A stretch of 64,000 nt of DNA, taken from Anaerolineaceae bacterium UBA6073 (GTDB lineage Bacteria > Chloroflexota > Anaerolineae > Anaerolineales > Anaerolineaceae). The stretch lies in contig DIXT01000020.1 of the NCBI GenBank assembly GCA_002436085.1, positions 59,606 to 123,605 on the forward strand, written 5' to 3'. A program made the position numbers and the translations under genes. Under the pieces are notes generated by a model, which made no database searches, had not been told where the DNA came from, and was given only the letters and a program-made list of their open reading frames with translations. Shown here one piece after another: positions 62,454 to 64,000 of the stretch. Numbering within the stretch: the first letter of the stretch is position 1; each line of letters starts with the position of its first letter.

Positions 62454-63908
62454 ATGCGCAGTCCGGGAAAAATCAAAGTCCTATTTGCCAGCGCGGAAGC
62501 TTCTCCGCTGGTAAAAGTGGGCGGTCTGGGCGACGTTGCCGGCGCGCTGCCCGGCGCCCTGGCGGAAGAAGCCGGGAATGAGCTGGATATTCGCCTTTTC
62601 CTTCCCTTCCACGCGGATATCAAGCGGAAAGACCCGCCTTTGGGTTTGCTGGGCACCTTTTCAGTTCCTTATGGGACGAAAGCTTTCTCTGTTGAACTTT
62701 TTGTAACTGAGCTGCAAGGATTAAAAACATACCTCCTGGACAGCGAGGTGTTCAACCATAATTCTCCGGTTTATCACGGGGACCCAGCTCTGGATGGACG
62801 CAAGTATGCTGCGTTTTCTGTTGCGCTCCTGGAGGCCGCCCGCTTCCTGGGCTGGCAGCCGGATATTGTGCACGCCAACGACTGGCACACCGCCCTGGCT
62901 ATATATGCGTTAAAGACCTTGTATAAAGAAGACCCATTCTTTGGCAAAACCCGCAGCCTGCTGACCATTCATAATCTGCCCTTTAACGGCTACGGCTCAG
63001 AATTTGCGATAACAGAACTTGGGTTCCCTCTCAGCAGTGACGCGGACCTGCCGGATTGGGCCCGCCTGACACCCCTACCGCTCGGAATCTCCGCCGCTGA
63101 CCAGATTGTTACTGTGTCGCCCAACTACGCCCGGGAAATACAGACTCGCGATTTTGGCTGCGGGTTGCATGAATACCTTCAGAAAAACAAGCACAAACTC
63201 ACGGGAATTCTTAACGGCATCGACACAAAAATCTGGAACCCGGCTGTCGATCCATACATTCTGCATCACTATGACTCCAAGGATCTCAGCGGGAAAGCGC
63301 AAAACAAGGCTGCTCTGCAGCGCGAACTCAACCTGGAAGAAAACCCTGAAATTCCACTGCTGACAGTTGTCAGCCGCTTGGATTACCAGAAAGGCATTGG
63401 GTTGATTTTTGACGCGATACCGGAAAACGTGCGTAAATCCTGGCAAATGGTTTTATTGGGAACCGGTGCCCCGGACCTGGAAGCCAGGGCTGCCGACCTG
63501 ATGCGCCAATTCCCCCGGAAAATTGTCAGCTTGCTGAGATTTGACGAGCGAATGGCGCATAAAATATACGCAGCCGGAGATATTTTCATCATGCCCTCGC
63601 TTTATGAACCATGCGGTCTTTCACAAATGATCGCAATGCGTTACGGCAGCATTCCGATAGCGCGCGCCACCGGCGGTTTGCAAGACAGCATCATCAACTA
63701 TCAAAAGGACCCGGAGAAAGCTTCAGGTTTCCTGTTCACGGAAAAAACTTATGAGGGACTGGTGAACACGTTGAATTCAGCCATTCTGCTATTCCGTGAT
63801 AAGGACGCCTGGACGAGATTAATGAACAATGCTATGCAGGGTGACTTCTCATGGAAGGCATCTGCGCAGAATTACTGGAATAGTTATCAGGAACTAATAA
63901 AAGAATAA
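62454..63908 (+). CDS. glgA: Glycogen synthase
   Basis: A 484-residue GT5 enzyme that builds alpha-1,4-glucan from ADP-glucose. It has the N-terminal KVGGLGDVAGALPG site, IVHANDWHTALAIYALK, GILNGIDTKIWNP and YEPCGLSQMIAMRYG (catalytic Glu) with ARATGGLQDSI. Length normal. It starts seven bases after the amidohydrolase gene and is followed by malQ, so a glucan operon is clear from here on. Confidence 0.95.
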   Translation: MRSPGKIKVLFASAEASPLVKVGGLGDVAGALPGALAEEAGNELDIRLFLPFHADIKRKDPPLGLLGTFSVPYGTKAFSVELFVTELQGLKTYLLDSEVFNHNSPVYHGDPALDGRKYAAFSVALLEAARFLGWQPDIVHANDWHTALAIYALKTLYKEDPFFGKTRSLLTIHNLPFNGYGSEFAITELGFPLSSDADLPDWARLTPLPLGISAADQIVTVSPNYAREIQTRDFGCGLHEYLQKNKHKLTGILNGIDTKIWNPAVDPYILHHYDSKDLSGKAQNKAALQRELNLEENPEIPLLTVVSRLDYQKGIGLIFDAIPENVRKSWQMVLLGTGAPDLEARAADLMRQFPRKIVSLLRFDERMAHKIYAAGDIFIMPSLYEPCGLSQMIAMRYGSIPIARATGGLQDSIINYQKDPEKASGFLFTEKTYEGLVNTLNSAILLFRDKDAWTRLMNNAMQGDFSWKASAQNYWNSYQELIKE

Positions 63909-63924
63909 CAACAGAGGTGAGGAT

Positions 63925-64000
63925 ATGCAGACTACTCGGTTTTCAGGCGTGCTTCTCCATCCCACAAGCTTTCCCGGACCGGATGGAATCGGGGATTTAG
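63925..64000 (+). CDS. malQ: 4-alpha-glucanotransferase, 5' fragment
   Basis: The window ends 25 codons into this gene. The N-terminus TRFSGVLLHPTSFPGPDGIG is the standard amylomaltase start. GAGGTGAGGAT stands before the ATG at 63925. It would remodel alpha-1,4-glucans and fits beside glgA. Partial: the catalytic residues lie beyond the window. Confidence 0.85.
   Translation, partial: MQTTRFSGVLLHPTSFPGPDGIGDL

Noticed and set aside
1..64000. CRISPR array, rRNA operon or prophage
   Set aside because: No regularly spaced direct repeats, no rRNA sequence and no run of phage genes; the holin-like gene is a chromosomal family member.

Overview
The window looks like chromosomal DNA of a free-living anaerobic or facultative bacterium, most plausibly an Anaerolineae-type Chloroflexota. 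This is inference: I read it from the gene mix (an atypical family-B polymerase, a GH57 protein with a long GH13 partner, glycogen synthase next to amylomaltase, moderate base composition) and not from a database search. Almost all of the 64 kb is ordinary, densely packed core genome, with short operons on both strands, three tRNA genes, no rRNA, no CRISPR array and no recognisable insertion-sequence transposase.

Layout. 1-7.4 kb: holin-like membrane protein, tRNA-Arg, two unknown genes, a C39-like lipoprotein and an ftsZ cluster. 7.4-15.2 kb: NAD-dependent epimerase-like protein, GH57, a giant GH13-like protein, a thiolase and a cyclase-family hydrolase. 15.2-23.2 kb: regulator, pfkA, prfB (with a +1 programmed frameshift), ftsY, rlmN, HAD phosphatase, clpP, trigger factor and tRNA-Leu. 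23.3-28.8 kb, accessory: an apparently inactivated family-B DNA polymerase with a small helical protein and a P-loop-less RecA-like protein. They sit behind a consensus promoter whose spacer is filled by an SOS-box-like palindrome. A second small helical gene is divergent, and a tyrosine recombinase follows a structured AT-rich 650-bp gap. 28.8-41.5 kb: two-subunit FAD/Fe-S dehydrogenase, a RelA/SpoT homologue, a DUF1540-like protein, Asp23, NusB, a secreted lipoprotein, PEP carboxykinase and MurA. 41.5-50.5 kb: thioredoxin, undecaprenol/diacylglycerol kinase, tRNA-Gly, then a complete phosphotransferase cluster (ascorbate-type IIA, IIB, IIC, transketolase, HPr, enzyme I).

50.5-54.9 kb is the second accessory stretch. 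It holds two small AT-rich zinc-finger proteins, a structured intergenic element, an A24 peptidase-like reading frame that runs in frame into an acetyltransferase-like gene, and an AT-rich gene for a TIR/deoxyribosyltransferase-like protein with a C-terminal beta-rich domain. That last gene lies between two related inverted-repeat elements. 54.9-64 kb returns to core genes: efp, ftsH, miaA, yraN, cinA, an amidohydrolase fused to a CYTH-like domain, glgA and the start of malQ.

How the genes work together: carbon storage and central metabolism (pfkA, pckA, transketolase, PTS, glgA, malQ, GH13, GH57) and envelope or division functions (ftsZ, murA, dgkA, ftsH) dominate. The strongest candidates for something new are the polymerase/RecA-like damage-response-like locus (23.3-27.1 kb) and the flanked TIR-like gene (53.0-54.7 kb). 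Several core enzymes also carry telling substitutions: MurA Cys to Asp, a RelA-type EFDD motif with a changed HD site, EF-P with Arg32, PfkA with GGNGS, and CinA without its amidase serine.
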